From Bacteroidales bacterium (GTDB lineage: Bacteria; Bacteroidota; Bacteroidia; Bacteroidales; F082), in the NCBI GenBank assembly GCA_900769945.1, contig CAAGIO010000024.1, forward strand, positions 1-64,000: 64,000 nt of DNA, given 5' to 3'. The notes beneath the pieces are model-generated. The model was not told the origin of the DNA, did not search any database, and worked only from the letters and a program-made list of their open reading frames with translations. This document shows positions 17,590 through 25,479 of this stretch, one piece after another. A program made the translations under genes and the position numbers. Every line of letters begins with the position of its first letter. The stretch's first letter is position 1.

Positions 17590-17685
17590 ATAATATAGTT
17601 TTTTATTCTTCGGGCTGCAAAAATACTATAAAACAAAAAAAAGTCAAGTAAAATCCAACAATTTTTAAAAAATATTTTGCATTTT

Positions 17686-18222
17686 TCATGCAATCTCTGG
17701 ATTCCATCTTTGGTCTTTTTCAGAGAAGACTCGTGACATTACGAAAAACATATCAGAGAGCCTGTTAAGATATTTCATTATCAAAGGATTAACGTCATAA
17801 TCTCTGCTCATGCGCACCAGGTTCCTTTCTGCGCGTCTGCACACTGTCCTGCAAACATGGCATCTCGAAGAGAGTATGTTTCCTCCCGGAATTATTAATC
17901 TGTTCAATGGCTCAAGCTGAGAGTTCATTTCGTCAATGAATTTTTCGATAAAATTAACATCTTCTTCAAGCATTTGTGGAAGCTGTTTCTTTAACTCGCT
18001 GTTATCGTCGGTGGCAAGCAGGCATTCGGCAACCATCAGCCGCTCTTGTATTGTCTTGAAAACATCCTGATATTTGTCGGTGGAGTCCATAAGCACGGCA
18101 ATAAAGGCACTCAACTCATCTATGGTGCCGTATGCCTCAATACGTATGTCATCTTTTGACACACGTGTACCGTTTACCAAAGATGTGGTGCCCTGATCTC
18201 CTGTTTTTGTGTAAATCTTCAT
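17686..18222 (-). CDS. PduO-type cob(I)alamin adenosyltransferase
   Basis: 178 residues. It has the PduO/MMAB signature: KIYTKTGDQGTTSLVNGTRV at the N-terminus (ATP site), EAYGTIDELSAFI, and RCHVCRTVCRRAERNLVRM. It transfers the 5'-deoxyadenosyl group from ATP to reduced cobalamin, making the coenzyme form that cobalamin riboswitches sense. It lies directly after the methyltransferase-like gene (one base apart). Together with the surface proteins at 0.9-2.6 kb, it shows this organism salvages and activates corrinoids. Confidence 0.95.
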   Translation of the reverse strand: MKIYTKTGDQGTTSLVNGTRVSKDDIRIEAYGTIDELSAFIAVLMDSTDKYQDVFKTIQERLMVAECLLATDDNSELKKQLPQMLEEDVNFIEKFIDEMNSQLEPLNRLIIPGGNILSSRCHVCRTVCRRAERNLVRMSRDYDVNPLIMKYLNRLSDMFFVMSRVFSEKDQRWNPEIA

Positions 18223-18223
18223 A

Positions 18224-18631
18224 TTAAATCCTTAAGATATAGTTTTCTTTCTTTAACCTGTTCATTACGAAAACAATGCCGAAATGCCAGCAATCAATGC
18301 TCAGACGAACCTTTTCTGTCGCGATAAGACGATGCCAATCGGATTCGTTCTTCTTGTCACTATGATTGTCCTTCACTATCAATATGGTGTCATCATTGTT
18401 GAAAACCAAAGGATTGTCATTTACAAACTTCTGTATCCTGCGGTCTAACTCCGAATAAAAGTTGTCGTTATAATGTCCGAACGATTTTAACGGGCGGCCT
18501 TCTTCTTGACCAGAAAACACCTTCTCGTAGAAATCGTAAACGAGAGGTGAATGCAGATGATACTTTCCTTTTGCGTGAAGCAGGTATTTAAAATATCCGG
18601 CAATCATAGTATAAATATACAGAGACGCCAT
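18224..18631 (-). CDS. Shortened SAM-methyltransferase-like protein
   Basis: 135 residues. The N-terminus (YFKYLLHAKGKYHLHSPLVY) matches the start of a Bacteroidetes class I methyltransferase family, which has 'LKAK..HGvHSPfVy'. The C-terminus (DDTILIVKDNHSDKKNESDW, then VRLSIDCWHFGIVFVMNR) matches its end. The roughly 100 middle residues that carry the SAM-binding GxGxG core are absent, so it cannot be an ordinary methyltransferase. The frame is intact and it is tightly coupled to the adenosyltransferase gene, so either a clean internal deletion was tolerated or a short form has been kept. The family assignment is from memory of the motif pattern. Confidence 0.55.
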   Translation of the reverse strand: MASLYIYTMIAGYFKYLLHAKGKYHLHSPLVYDFYEKVFSGQEEGRPLKSFGHYNDNFYSELDRRIQKFVNDNPLVFNNDDTILIVKDNHSDKKNESDWHRLIATEKVRLSIDCWHFGIVFVMNRLKKENYILRI

Positions 18632-18660
18632 GTTGTGACGTCTCTGTATTATATTGTAAA

Positions 18661-20313
18661 CTATTCTTTTACGAATCTTACCACAGTGCCGTTCATTCTG
18701 ATGAAATAGACACCTGTTTCAAATGATGAAACATTGATTGTGTTTTCGCCAGGAACGGTGACAATGTTAACGATGTTACGGCCGACAGCGTCAAAGATAA
18801 CAAGCTCGCACTCTTCTTCAGCGTTGATGGTGATGAATCCAGATGCGGGGTTTGGATATACAGCGAATGTAGCGGCATGGTATTCGTCAACAGCGTCAAA
18901 GCCGTCGCCTAAGACGTTCACGTTAGTGATTTCCCAAGTTGAGGCTGCTGAAGCAGATGATGTGTATATGAATGCGAAATACAGTGAGTTGGAGTTGATG
19001 TTATTTAATTGATACTCACCAGATTCCTGCCATTCGTAGTTGCCAGCTGACCATTGGAACTCGTTAGTGATTTCTGTCCAGTCAAATTCTGTTGGGTCGC
19101 TGATACCGTCATATTCTGTTGACATGACAACGCGGAGGGCGTCGCCGTCGAATTTGTAAGCATTGTCGAAGCTGATAGAGATAGTTTGATATTTACCCAA
19201 TGCGAAGAGGTTTGGAGAGATGAGCCAGTCCTCGTTCACTACTGATGCGCCGTTAGCGTAGCCGCTCATTTTTGCGAAAGGAACATTGTCATAGATAGAT
19301 GTTGTCCATTCTTGTTCGCCTTCGATGTTGAATGCGTTGAAAGGAGCGAGGCCGTTAGCGAAGTCTGCGAACAAGACGCATGATGTTGAGCCTGTTGTAA
19401 CGGAGGCTGTTGGATAGCTGCCATCATTCTTATAGTCGATAGTTGCTTGGCTGTTTGTATAAGGGAAGATGGCGAAATTCATTGTTGAGTTTGGAGGGAG
19501 CTGGTTGAAAGTCACTTCGTTAGTGCCGAAGAGGACGTTGTATGCCAATGAGCCGTCGTTGGCGTTGAGGTCGTTAGCGACAGGGTTACCGTCTTGAGGG
19601 ACAGTGATTGCTCCGGTGCTGCCGATGATGAGGTAGCCTTTAGGGAGTTGGTCGCCTGTTGAGGCGTTCCATGTGAGCTTAGCGGAAGTGAGGTCAAGGG
19701 TAGCGGTGAAGTTTGTCGGGTAGGCTGTTGGCTCTGGGTCAACGACGGGTGCTCCGTTAGCCATGAAGATATAGACAGGAGCGGTGACATTTGATGTTGA
19801 CTTATAGCAACCAAACAAAGGGGAGCCGCTGCGGTTGATGTTGAAGTGCATGTTGCATTGTTCAACGCCGCCGTTTGATACTGGAACGCATGCGCCGTTA
19901 TCCATGGTGATGTTCCATTGTCCGTTCTCATTGTTGTTGGCCTGGGTCTTAAGGTAGTTGCCGCCACCCGGTGCATAGAGGTATCCGTTGTTCAAAGCGT
20001 CGAAGAACGTCCATGCGCCATTGCTTCCACCGATAGTGAACTCGTAAGGCTCTGTCTGACTTGATGATGTCGCTGCTACAGAGATTGAGATGCTGCTACC
20101 TGTCTGATCGCAATAAACTGCATGGCGGTTGCTTGACTTCTGGTACGACATTATGAATGCCGAGTCAGCACTCTCGTTAAAGCCGACGAGGATGACCTTT
20201 GCGCCCTCGTACAACTCAGATGTTGAGGTAACCATCGAATAGTTGTTTGTCTGTGCGTTGGCAGCGAGACAAACAAGCATTAAAGCTAATAGGTTAAGTA
20301 AGTGTTTTTTCAT
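18661..20313 (-). CDS. T9SS-exported protein with a choice-of-anchor-like domain
   Basis: 550 residues. Signal peptide MKKHLLNLLALMLVCLAANAQ. Residues 25-180 form a beta-rich domain of unknown role. A fibronectin-like segment (YPTNFTATLDLTSAKLTWNA) follows at about 195-310. Residues ~315-465 look like a choice-of-anchor J jelly roll (NEDWLISPNLFALGKYQTIS, ISFDNAYKFDG). The last 70 residues are a T9SS sorting domain (FAVYPNPASGFITINAEEEC, GVYFIRMNG). No catalytic motif is visible; it is likely an adhesin or matrix-binding surface protein. It is transcribed downstream of the nifU-like gene with a 12-base gap. Confidence 0.75.
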   Translation of the reverse strand: MKKHLLNLLALMLVCLAANAQTNNYSMVTSTSELYEGAKVILVGFNESADSAFIMSYQKSSNRHAVYCDQTGSSISISVAATSSSQTEPYEFTIGGSNGAWTFFDALNNGYLYAPGGGNYLKTQANNNENGQWNITMDNGACVPVSNGGVEQCNMHFNINRSGSPLFGCYKSTSNVTAPVYIFMANGAPVVDPEPTAYPTNFTATLDLTSAKLTWNASTGDQLPKGYLIIGSTGAITVPQDGNPVANDLNANDGSLAYNVLFGTNEVTFNQLPPNSTMNFAIFPYTNSQATIDYKNDGSYPTASVTTGSTSCVLFADFANGLAPFNAFNIEGEQEWTTSIYDNVPFAKMSGYANGASVVNEDWLISPNLFALGKYQTISISFDNAYKFDGDALRVVMSTEYDGISDPTEFDWTEITNEFQWSAGNYEWQESGEYQLNNINSNSLYFAFIYTSSASAASTWEITNVNVLGDGFDAVDEYHAATFAVYPNPASGFITINAEEECELVIFDAVGRNIVNIVTVPGENTINVSSFETGVYFIRMNGTVVRFVKE

Positions 20314-20325
20314 TTTACTATTATT

Positions 20326-20565
20326 TTAGATTTTTTCTACAGATGTTATTTCAGGTAATATGCTCTTTATAGTTTTTTCGATGCCGTTTTTCAAGGTCTG
20401 AAGGCTATGAGGGCAGTTGCCGCAGGCACCGGTAAGTCTCACTATTACAACCATATCGTCAGTAAGTTCGACAAACTCCACGCCTCCGCCATCGGCTTTG
20501 AGGTAAGGCTCGATCTGCGTCAAGATATTCTTAATCTTCTGGATTAATGCTTCTTTTTCCATCAT
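20326..20565 (-). CDS. NifU C-terminal-domain Fe-S scaffold
   Basis: 79 residues. It is the stand-alone NifU/Nfu C-terminal domain with the cluster-binding CxxC in TGACGNCPHSLQTLKNGIE and the preceding YLKADGGGVEFVEL. It holds or delivers 4Fe-4S clusters. Its start codon overlaps the stop of mrp (TAATG), so the two Fe-S carriers are translationally coupled. Confidence 0.93.
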   Translation of the reverse strand: MMEKEALIQKIKNILTQIEPYLKADGGGVEFVELTDDMVVIVRLTGACGNCPHSLQTLKNGIEKTIKSILPEITSVEKI

Positions 20566-21587
20566 TAGAATTTTTCGATAATACTTCTTGCTAATTTCTC
20601 GAAGGCGGCGTGGACGGGACCGAAGTTGTTGAAAGTGTAAGGAGCACCCTTGTCGCCTGCAATGGCTATGTTCTCATCGATAGGAATCTGGGCGATGAGT
20701 GGGATGTTTAGCTCTTCGGCGAACTCTTTCCCGTGGCCTTCACCGAAGATATAGTATTTCTTCTCCGGCATGTCGCTTGGGGTGAAGTATGCCATGTTTT
20801 CAACGAGGCCAAGTATTGGAACGTTAACACCTTCATGCTTGAACATCATTGCTGAACGGCGCACGTCGGCGAGTGCCACCTTCTGTGGTGTCGTTACTAT
20901 CACTGCGCCCGACAGCTTGAAGTTCTGTGCAATGCTGAGCTGGATGTCGCCTGTTCCCGGAGGCATGTCAACAACTAAGAAGTCAATCTCTCCCCAATCC
21001 GTCATGGTCATGAGCTGGCTCATGGCGTTAGAGGCCATAGGACCGCGCCATATCAAAGGCTGGTTCGCATCAACCATGTTGCCGATACTCATCAGTTTGA
21101 TGCCGTACTTCTGCACTGGAAGCATGATGGTAGCATCGTCTTTCTCGTAGCACTCCGGCTGCGTGCCTTCAGTCCCAAACATTATCGGCACCGATGGACC
21201 GTAAATGTCAGCGTCTAACAACCCAACCCTATATCCATGCAATGCCAATGCAATAGCGAGATTCGCTGAGACTGTCGATTTTCCAACACCTCCCTTTCCG
21301 GAAGCTACCGCAATGATGTTCTTTACCTTCGACAGCATGTTCTCTTTCTCTGTTGGGATAATGTCAACATCAATATCGCCGAAGTTGTCTTTTAAGGCCT
21401 TCCTCGCTGAATCGAACAAAAAACGATTCTTCTCATCGTCAATGTTTTCAAGAACAAGATTGAATCGGATAATGTCCTCACCAACCTCAAGCTCCTTAAC
21501 CATATCACAATCAATAATGTTACTTCCCTTTGGGAAATAAACAACGTCTTTCAAGACTTCAATTACTCTTTCTTTTGACGGTATCAT
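20565..21587 (-). CDS. mrp: Mrp/ApbC-type Fe-S cluster carrier ATPase
   Basis: 340 residues. Residues 1-80 form a DUF59/MIP18-like domain. The P-loop ATPase follows with the deviant Walker A VASGKGGVGKSTVSANLA at about 94, DADIYGPSVP, and WGEIDFLVVDMPPGTGDIQL. The C-terminal CxxC that binds the bridging cluster in enterobacterial ApbC is not present; the site reads VENMAYFTPSDMPEKKYYIF, as in other Bacteroidetes Mrp proteins. It moves Fe-S clusters to apo-enzymes. Next to the NifU-like gene, which could supply the cysteines. A -7 element TACCTTTG (minus, 21611-21618) precedes it. Confidence 0.93.
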   Translation of the reverse strand: MIPSKERVIEVLKDVVYFPKGSNIIDCDMVKELEVGEDIIRFNLVLENIDDEKNRFLFDSARKALKDNFGDIDVDIIPTEKENMLSKVKNIIAVASGKGGVGKSTVSANLAIALALHGYRVGLLDADIYGPSVPIMFGTEGTQPECYEKDDATIMLPVQKYGIKLMSIGNMVDANQPLIWRGPMASNAMSQLMTMTDWGEIDFLVVDMPPGTGDIQLSIAQNFKLSGAVIVTTPQKVALADVRRSAMMFKHEGVNVPILGLVENMAYFTPSDMPEKKYYIFGEGHGKEFAEELNIPLIAQIPIDENIAIAGDKGAPYTFNNFGPVHAAFEKLARSIIEKF

Positions 21588-21661
21588 TTTGTCTGTTTAT
21601 TAAAGGACTGCAAAGGTAATAAATATATTTAAGTGTTTCTTCTTTTTTTATTAATAAATTG

Positions 21662-22471
21662 TTAAATATCAAAATGTTGATAATAAGACACTTTAATGTT
21701 GAGAAATCTCTCTGTCGCTGCTACAAACTCTTGAGGCGCGTCAACATGAATCCAATGCCCGGAGTTCTCAAATGTCGTCATCTCATACTTAGGGAGATGC
21801 GCCTCCATGAAAGGAATATCAACATCTCTGATATAGTCTGATTGCCCACCTCTAATGATGAGTGTTGGTCCATTATAGACGCAGGATTTATCAAATCCTT
21901 TGCCTATCTCATTGATGTTCTTATAGATACCTTTAAGATATGGCTTCCATCTGAACCCGTGTTCGTGGCTGTAAGAAAGGTTTTTCATCAAGAAGAGAAG
22001 TATTCTTTTCTCGAAATTGTATTTCTTCAGCTGCTCCTCTACATCGGCTCTGCGTGTAACGCTCTTAAGGTCAACGCTTTGCATTGCCGCAACAAACTCA
22101 ATGTGTTGTAGCGGACTATCGAAAGCGCGTGGGCTGATGTCAAGCACCTCAAGGCGATTCACAATCTGCGGATACTTGAAGGCGAGCATCATGGCGATTT
22201 TCCCACCCATGCTGTGCCCTATCACAAAACATGATTTAACATTCTCAGCCTCAAGCAGTTGCTTCACATCTCTCGCCATCACCTTATAGTTGAACGCCTC
22301 CATCTTTGGCGACTGTCCGTGGTTCCTCATGTCAGGCACAAGAACATAATATCCTTTTTCTGCAAAATACTTCCCAAAATAATCCCAGTTGTCTGACAAT
22401 CCGAGGAGGCCGTGAAGCACTACTATCGCCGGGTTTCTCGGCTCGCCATATTTTCTATAAAACAGCATCAT
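21662..22471 (-). CDS. Alpha/beta hydrolase (YbfF-like esterase)
   Basis: 269 residues. The fold is clear: VVLHGLLGLSDNWDYFGK (oxyanion HG), the nucleophile elbow GHSMGGKIAMMLA, the acid region LIIRGGQSDYI, and the catalytic His in ENSGHWIHVDAPQEF. There is no signal peptide, so it is cytosolic, hydrolysing an ester or thioester of unknown identity. ATG 22468 is an alternative start. It overlaps the dtd stop codon, so the two are translated together. Confidence 0.85.
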   Translation of the reverse strand: MMLFYRKYGEPRNPAIVVLHGLLGLSDNWDYFGKYFAEKGYYVLVPDMRNHGQSPKMEAFNYKVMARDVKQLLEAENVKSCFVIGHSMGGKIAMMLAFKYPQIVNRLEVLDISPRAFDSPLQHIEFVAAMQSVDLKSVTRRADVEEQLKKYNFEKRILLFLMKNLSYSHEHGFRWKPYLKGIYKNINEIGKGFDKSCVYNGPTLIIRGGQSDYIRDVDIPFMEAHLPKYEMTTFENSGHWIHVDAPQEFVAATERFLNIKVSYYQHFDI

Positions 22472-22923
22472 TATTCTTTGTTTTTAGAGTCAATAATTAT
22501 TGTTACGGGTCCGTCATTGAGCAGCTCAACCTTCATGTCCGCCCCGAACTCACCGCATCTCACCGGCCTCCCTGACAGCTCGGCAAGGCGTTGGAGGAAC
22601 ATCTCATACAATGGCACCGCATGCTCGGGACGCGCCGCCCTAATGAAACTCGGCCGGTTCCCTTTCTTCGTCATAGCAAACAAAGTGAATTGACTGACAA
22701 CAAGAAACGAACCATCAACGCTGCTAATGTCAAGGTTCATGGCCGCCTTGTCATCTTCAAAAATCCTTAACTTCGACAACTTGCTGCAAAGCCACTCCAC
22801 GTCATCAGCACCGTCAGCATCTTCTATCCCGACAAGAACTAACATGCCTTTGCCTATCTCAGAACGAAGCTCCCCTCCAATGGTTACCGAGGCCTTCGCC
22901 ACCCTCTGTACTACAATTCTCAT
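22471..22923 (-). CDS. dtd: D-aminoacyl-tRNA deacylase
   Basis: 150 residues. The two active-site motifs are present: SQFTLFAMTKKGNRPSF (SQFTL) and LLNDGPVTIIID (NxGPVT). The enzyme hydrolyses D-amino acids and glycine mischarged onto tRNA. It is the first gene of the dtd-hydrolase pair; a minus-strand TATTTTTG at 22938-22945 is its likely promoter, facing away from rbfA. Confidence 0.95.
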   Translation of the reverse strand: MRIVVQRVAKASVTIGGELRSEIGKGMLVLVGIEDADGADDVEWLCSKLSKLRIFEDDKAAMNLDISSVDGSFLVVSQFTLFAMTKKGNRPSFIRAARPEHAVPLYEMFLQRLAELSGRPVRCGEFGADMKVELLNDGPVTIIIDSKNKE

Positions 22924-23013
22924 TTCTTTGTTTTTTGCAAAAATAGTGTTTTTTCACATTTGTCTCTAACAAAATTTATTGCCATCATGATAATCATACT
23001 TAATAAATCTTTG

Positions 23014-23021
23014 TATCTTTG
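23014..23021 (+). promoter_or_regulatory. -7 promoter element of rbfA
   Basis: TATCTTTG nine bases before the rbfA start codon, implying a very short or nearly absent leader. Confidence 0.55.
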
Positions 23022-23029
23022 CATTCAAT

Positions 23030-23371
23030 ATGGAAACAAAAAGACAACAGAAAATTTCAAAGCTGATACAGAAAGAACTCAGCGAGATATTCCGTAAAGA
23101 TATTAAGACTCAAGGGAATATCATGATTACCGTCACTAAGGTGAATGTGACGACAGACCTTTCTTATGCAAGGGTCTATCTTAGCATTTTCGGACCTTCA
23201 CAAGAGAATAAGTCGTTGGTAGTGAAAGAAGTTAACGAGACAAGCAGAAATATCCGGCGGCTTCTTGGCGACCGCATCCGATTCCAGATAAGGATAATTC
23301 CTGAACTGCAGTTTTTTGAGGACGATTCATTAGACTATATCGAGAATATTGATAATTTGTTGAAACAATAA
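23030..23371 (+). CDS. rbfA: 30S ribosome-binding factor A
   Basis: 113 residues with a KH-type fold: KRQQKISKLIQKELSEIFRK, ITVTKVNVTTDLSYARVYLS, IRFQIRIIPELQFFEDDSLD. It assists late maturation of the 30S subunit. It is followed 13 bases later by the permease gene, an adjacency often seen in Bacteroidales. Confidence 0.95.
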   Translation: METKRQQKISKLIQKELSEIFRKDIKTQGNIMITVTKVNVTTDLSYARVYLSIFGPSQENKSLVVKEVNETSRNIRRLLGDRIRFQIRIIPELQFFEDDSLDYIENIDNLLKQ

Positions 23372-23384
23372 GGTTCCTTTCTTC

Positions 23385-24623
23385 ATGAACCTGCCATTAT
23401 TCATATCGAAACGCTATCTTCTGGCAAAAAAAAGCCACAACCTCATTAATATCATCACTTGGATTTCTATTGTGAGCGTTGCTGTTGCGGCTTTTGCCAT
23501 GATTTTCGTGCTTTCTGTCTTTAATGGCTTCAGGGAACTTATCAGCGATTCAATTCATAAAATTTCTCCCGACCTGAGTATCACTTCTGTCTCCGGAAAG
23601 ACAATAGATCTTTCTAAATTCCCTTTCGAGAAGATACAAAGTGTTGAGGGTGTTGAACTTGTGCTTCCCACCATCACCGAAGACGTGCTCTTCCGAAACA
23701 ATGATAAACAGCAGATAGGGCAGATCAAGGGCGTCCCACCGGAATATTACGAGGTTGAAAGGATTAAAAACTCTATCATTAACACTAATAATCATTTCTT
23801 GAATGGTGCCGAACTCGATTTCGCTATTCCCGGCGCAACGATGGCGTATTTTCTCGGCATCGACCCTAACAGACCTCTGTCCTCTATCTTAGTTTACGTG
23901 CCAAGACGCGGCAACGCCTCCTCTTTTAACCTCGAAAATAGTTTTAACACCGGACAACTATTTGTAAAACAAGTGTTTTCATCTCAACAAGATATTGATG
24001 AAACCCTTGTCCTCGCTCCTTTTTCCTTGGTTTCTAAACTCTCTGGCTACGAATCGCTTTCTTCAAATGTTGAGGTCTTTGTCAGACAAACTGACGAAAA
24101 GGGAGTGGAGAGAAAGACTGCCGCAGTGAAAAAAGAGATAAAGAACATCCTTGGTTCCGATTTTTATGTGCATGACCAATATGAGCAGCAGGCCACCTTA
24201 TATAAAATGATGAGGTCGGAGAAACTCGCGGTTAATATGATTCTTGTCTTCATCTTGATAATGGCGACGTTCAACGTTGTTGGCTCGTTGTCGCTTCTTA
24301 TTATTGAAAAAAAGAAAGATGGCTTCGTGTTGCAGACCATGGGCGCTGACGATAATTTGATTCGCCGAATCTTCCTTAATGAGGGAATCATCATCTCTGT
24401 TATTGGAGGCATCATCGGCCTGATTGTCGGTATTATTGCTGTCCTGCTTCAGCAATATGTCGGTATTATTCGCCTTGGAGGTGGCGATGGCGGAAGCTAT
24501 ATCGTTGATTATTATCCGGTTGCATTAGAACTCCCGGATGTGCTTTATGCAATAGCCGTCATCACTGTCATTGGCTGTATCGCTGCATTCACAACGGTGA
24601 AAGTGTCGATGAAGATGCGTTGA
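23385..24623 (+). CDS. LolC/E-like ABC transporter permease
   Basis: 412 residues. An N-terminal helix (NLINIITWISIVSVAVAAFA) is followed by a MacB-like periplasmic domain of ~215 residues, then three helices with the FtsX domain (AVNMILVFILIMATFNVVGS, GFVLQTMGADDNLIRRIFL). The size and layout match lipoprotein-releasing permeases. Its ATPase partner is not adjacent. It is expected to act in lipoprotein release from the inner membrane. Confidence 0.88.
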   Translation: MNLPLFISKRYLLAKKSHNLINIITWISIVSVAVAAFAMIFVLSVFNGFRELISDSIHKISPDLSITSVSGKTIDLSKFPFEKIQSVEGVELVLPTITEDVLFRNNDKQQIGQIKGVPPEYYEVERIKNSIINTNNHFLNGAELDFAIPGATMAYFLGIDPNRPLSSILVYVPRRGNASSFNLENSFNTGQLFVKQVFSSQQDIDETLVLAPFSLVSKLSGYESLSSNVEVFVRQTDEKGVERKTAAVKKEIKNILGSDFYVHDQYEQQATLYKMMRSEKLAVNMILVFILIMATFNVVGSLSLLIIEKKKDGFVLQTMGADDNLIRRIFLNEGIIISVIGGIIGLIVGIIAVLLQQYVGIIRLGGGDGGSYIVDYYPVALELPDVLYAIAVITVIGCIAAFTTVKVSMKMR

Positions 24624-24677
24624 CATCTATCGACGATAATCATGAATCTTCATTCACTCCTGAATCCAATGCGGCTT

Positions 24678-25472
24678 CTATCGGCTGATAAGATTCGTCA
24701 ACTCTACGAACTCTTTCACGGATAATTGTTCGGGACGTTTGTTAAATATCTCGTTTCCAATCACTTCGGCAGGAATGAGAGAACGTAATGAGTTACGTAA
24801 CGTCTTCCTGCGTTGGTTGAACGACTGCTTTACAATATTGACAAACAATTTCTCGTCGCAATCGAGTTTCTTGACGGAGTTACGTTTCAGTCTGATGACG
24901 GCAGATTTTACTTTTGGGGGCGGGTTAAAGACATTTTCGTTCACAGTGAACAGATAATCAATGTCGTACCATGCTTGAAGCAGCACGCTAAGGATGCCGT
25001 AGGTCTTGTTTCCGGGAGCAGAGGCGATTCGTTCCGCCACTTCTTTCTGAATCATTCCTACCGATTCGGATACTAAGTCCCTGTATTTCAGAATCTGGAA
25101 AAAGATTTGGGAGGAGATGTTGTAAGGGAAGTTTCCAATCACAGCTACATCGGAGGCGTTATTTGAAGCTGCCAACTCGTCAATATTTGTCTTTAGGAAG
25201 TCGCCGCTGATAAGGTGTCCGTCAAGCATTGGGAACTTCTTTTTAAGGTAACACACTGATTCTGTGTCTATTTCAACGACTTGGAGTTTTTCAAGTTGTT
25301 CCTTGATAAGATATTGTGTAAGCACGCCCATTCCTGCGCCCACCTCTATTACAAGCTGATGACTTTTATCCAAGGCTTCGACAATATTCCTTGCGATATT
25401 GAGGTCAACGAGGAAATGTTGCCCAAGGGCTTTTTTCGGTCTAACAAGTTCATTATCAGAATAATAATCCAT
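24678..25472 (-). CDS. rsmA: 16S rRNA A1518/A1519 dimethyltransferase
   Basis: 264 residues from ATG 25472 (MDYYSDNELVRPKKALGQHF); a longer frame runs into the upstream TPR gene. SAM-binding VIEVGAGMGVLTQYL, LQVVEIDTESV, and the catalytic NFPYNISSQI are all present, with the C-terminal helical lid (FNQRRKTLRNSLRSLI). It dimethylates two adenines at the 3' end of 16S rRNA. It starts 7 bases after the TPR gene's stop. Confidence 0.95.
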   Translation of the reverse strand: MDYYSDNELVRPKKALGQHFLVDLNIARNIVEALDKSHQLVIEVGAGMGVLTQYLIKEQLEKLQVVEIDTESVCYLKKKFPMLDGHLISGDFLKTNIDELAASNNASDVAVIGNFPYNISSQIFFQILKYRDLVSESVGMIQKEVAERIASAPGNKTYGILSVLLQAWYDIDYLFTVNENVFNPPPKVKSAVIRLKRNSVKKLDCDEKLFVNIVKQSFNQRRKTLRNSLRSLIPAEVIGNEIFNKRPEQLSVKEFVELTNLISR

Positions 25473-25479
25473 AATAACA

